A stretch of 6,997 nt of DNA, taken from positions 1 through 6,997 of the forward strand of contig CAJUBY010000006.1 in NCBI GenBank assembly GCA_910585055.1, in the 5' to 3' direction. The notes beneath the pieces were generated by a model. The model did no database searches. It was not told the DNA's origin and saw only the letters and a program-made list of their open reading frames with translations. This stretch comes from an uncultured Christensenella sp. Lineage in GTDB: Bacteria > Bacillota > Clostridia > Christensenellales > Pumilibacteraceae. Shown here piece by piece: positions 6,032-6,997 of the stretch; positions within the stretch are counted from its first letter, which is position 1; each line of letters opens with the position of its first letter. The translations under genes were made by a program, and so were the position numbers.

Positions 6032-6997
6032 ATGAAAGAACGGACAAAAAAACGCGAACGCGCGCATAAGGCGTTTGCAACCGTATTGGCCGGCGCGATA
6101 TTTGCGGCGACTTCTATATCGGCAGTGCCGTCGGGCGCGTTTGCGGAGTCGCATGACGAAACTTACGCGAGCGGCACGGATGTCGATACGGTTGCCTCTA
6201 TTAACGGATTGCAGATATGGTACGACGCGAACGATATAACGGCGGCGGACGGTGCACGTATAGACAGATTGGTCAATAAAGCCACTCCCACTCTCGGCGG
6301 AGCGGGCGATGCCGTTCAGCAAAGCGGTGCGGCAAGACCGATATATGTGGCGGAAAGCGACATAAACGGCAGACCGGCAATAAGATTCAATGCGCATAGT
6401 TTTATGAGAGTCGGCGGCGAAAGCGGGTTTTATATGGACGATATGACGATAGTCGCAGTCGGAAACATAGATTACGACGGCAACGGGACGCGCGAAATAT
6501 TTTCCAGGCTCAACGGTGAATCGCATAACCACAATTGGTATTTCAATTGCGAAAGCGGTTTTAATTTCGGATGGGGATCGCTTAACGGTACAAATGTTTC
6601 TCATCATCAGGCGCGCGTAAAGTTTATTTCCGGAGAACCTGCGGTGTTTGTAGGCAGAAAAGCAAACGGCAACGGTACGAGTATGGTAAACGGAGCCGTT
6701 TGCGCGGAGTTTAACGGTCATTCTCCGCAGGATGTAAAAAAGCCGGTATATTTGGGAGGCTATAACGGCAATTCCGTCGACGGCGATATCGGTGAAATAC
6801 TTGTTTTCGACCGCGGTCTGTCGGATGCGGAGTTAAAGAGCGTTAACGATTATCTTTTCCGAAAATGGTCGTTCGAAAATAACGACGGCTGTACTCTCGA
6901 CGGAATATATATAGGCGACGAAAAGATCGACGGTTTTTCGCCGTACAGATACACATACGAAATTTTGGCAAAGGACGGTGCCGTTATGGACGAAATA
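6032..6997 (+). CDS. Exported LamG-like domain protein, N-terminal part (3' partial)
   Basis: 322 codons are read without a stop to the last base of the window. Residues 1-38 form a signal peptide: a very basic start (MKERTKKRERAHK), a hydrophobic core and AFA before the predicted cleavage at 38/39. Residues 57-280 form a LamG/concanavalin-A-like domain of the type that opens with GLQIWYDANDI, contains NGRPAIRFN and DDMTIVAVG, and closes with GEILVFDRGLSDAEL and DYLFRKW. From about 289 the pattern LDGIYIGDEKIDGFSP then YTYEI matches the start of a cadherin-like or Ig-like beta-sandwich (Pfam 'cadherin-like', PF12733 type), cut by the edge. This domain order is known in large secreted carbohydrate-active or adhesive proteins, so the missing part may be long and may contain an enzyme or InlB repeats. 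It is divergent from the AraC-type regulator with 74 bases between the start codons, so control by that regulator is a reasonable inference. Confidence 0.88.
   Translation, partial: MKERTKKRERAHKAFATVLAGAIFAATSISAVPSGAFAESHDETYASGTDVDTVASINGLQIWYDANDITAADGARIDRLVNKATPTLGGAGDAVQQSGAARPIYVAESDINGRPAIRFNAHSFMRVGGESGFYMDDMTIVAVGNIDYDGNGTREIFSRLNGESHNHNWYFNCESGFNFGWGSLNGTNVSHHQARVKFISGEPAVFVGRKANGNGTSMVNGAVCAEFNGHSPQDVKKPVYLGGYNGNSVDGDIGEILVFDRGLSDAELKSVNDYLFRKWSFENNDGCTLDGIYIGDEKIDGFSPYRYTYEILAKDGAVMDEI

Noticed and set aside
5999..6721. 240-codon open frame on the minus strand
   Set aside because: It is antisense to gene 3, whose plus-strand frame has a signal peptide and a clear LamG domain. 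The minus frame is Arg/Tyr-rich with no family features.

Overview
The window looks like chromosome from a low-to-mid GC Gram-positive bacterium, most likely an uncultivated gut-type Clostridia (Bacillota). The reasons are strong GGAGG ribosome binding sites, sigma-A-type promoters (TTGACT-N17-TATACT), Gram-positive style signal peptides, and secreted proteins built from laminin-G/concanavalin-A-like domains and InlB B-repeats. Bacteroidota, which also carry InlB-type repeats, usually lack such ribosome binding sites and use a different promoter. The taxonomic assignment is an inference.

Layout. (1) 1-1352 (+): 3' end of a large secreted protein, with concanavalin-A-like domains around one InlB repeat; its start lies left of the window. 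(2) 1353-1690: a 338-base intergenic region with small hairpins, one strong intrinsic terminator (1460-1496), a promoter candidate (1596-1624) and a good ribosome binding site. (3) 1691-5137 (+): an 1148-residue exported protein with a signal peptide, two LamG-like domains, three InlB repeats, a 160-residue unassigned beta-type segment and three more InlB-like repeats. (4) 5957 down to about 5138 or 4875 (-): a cupin-plus-double-HTH AraC-family regulator that meets gene 2 tail to tail. Its open frame runs 263 bases into gene 2 antisense, but a tandem TAATAA one frame off abuts the gene 2 stop exactly, so a frameshift is likely. (5) 6032-6997 (+): 5' end of a third exported LamG-like protein, divergent from the regulator across a 74-base intergenic region and open at the right edge.

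The three plus-strand proteins look like members of one class of large, modular, extracellular carbohydrate-binding or adhesive proteins. The AraC-type gene is the obvious candidate regulator of gene 3 and perhaps of the others. No catalytic domain, transporter, RNA gene, CRISPR array or insertion sequence is visible. None of the visible C-termini carries a recognisable LPXTG anchor.
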